From NCBI GenBank assembly GCA_014378805.1, contig JACMMY010000151.1, positions 1 to 5,239 on the forward strand: a stretch of 5,239 nucleotides of DNA. The letters are read 5' to 3'. The translations under genes and the position numbers were made by a program. The notes under the pieces are model-generated. The model ran no database searches. It was not told where the DNA came from and saw only the letters and a list, made by a program, of their open reading frames with translations. This DNA comes from Moraxellaceae bacterium (GTDB lineage: Bacteria; Pseudomonadota; Gammaproteobacteria; Pseudomonadales; Moraxellaceae). Positions 5,221 to 5,239 of the stretch are shown piece after piece (positions within the stretch are counted from its first letter, which is position 1; each line of letters begins with the position of its first letter).

Positions 5221-5239
5221 AATATTGTCCATATAAAAA

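Overview
The window looks like Gammaproteobacterial chromosome, most likely Acinetobacter or a close Moraxellaceae relative. The minus-strand gene at the right end matches what I recall of Acinetobacter rubredoxin reductase RubB almost motif for motif, and the plus-strand gene at the left end is the C-terminal two thirds of the RNA polymerase recycling ATPase RapA. Base composition is moderately AT-rich. Taxonomy is inferred from recalled protein similarity, not from a search.

Layout: rapA (plus strand, 5' end outside the window) and rubB (minus strand) are convergent and bracket about 2.1 kb of accessory DNA (1955-4044). From left to right this holds: a strong rho-independent terminator after rapA (2001-2037); a two-gene type II toxin-antitoxin operon (ribbon-helix-helix antitoxin 2083-2313, RelE-type toxin 2297-2566) with a palindromic operator over its likely -10 element; a second, detached copy of the last 113 bp of rapA (2568-2680); an unrecognised AT-rich 141-codon gene (2798-3223) with a REP-like hairpin on each side; a decayed REP-associated tyrosine transposase (RAYT, 3324-3870) with one nonsense codon and one frameshift; a REP pair (3877-3957); and a bidirectional terminator (3999-4030) that ends the rubB transcript.

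The most notable structure is the toxin-antitoxin unit. It sits between two direct copies of the rapA 3' end, offset by exactly 726 bp with no gaps. They differ at only five positions, all synonymous, including the stop codon. That pattern suggests two rapA alleles that each evolved under selection, so the module probably arrived with its own rapA tail and displaced the resident tail downstream. The second notable structure is the RAYT remnant: four copies of one REP family (GTAG or GCAG foot, GNNCGAAC arm, 3-nt loop) occur within and just after the gene, and two of them are read as codons inside it.

Functionally, the flanking genes are housekeeping or metabolic (transcription complex recycling; electron transfer to alkane hydroxylase through rubredoxin). 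The middle is a small insertion hot spot between two convergent genes, where insertions need not disrupt either transcript.
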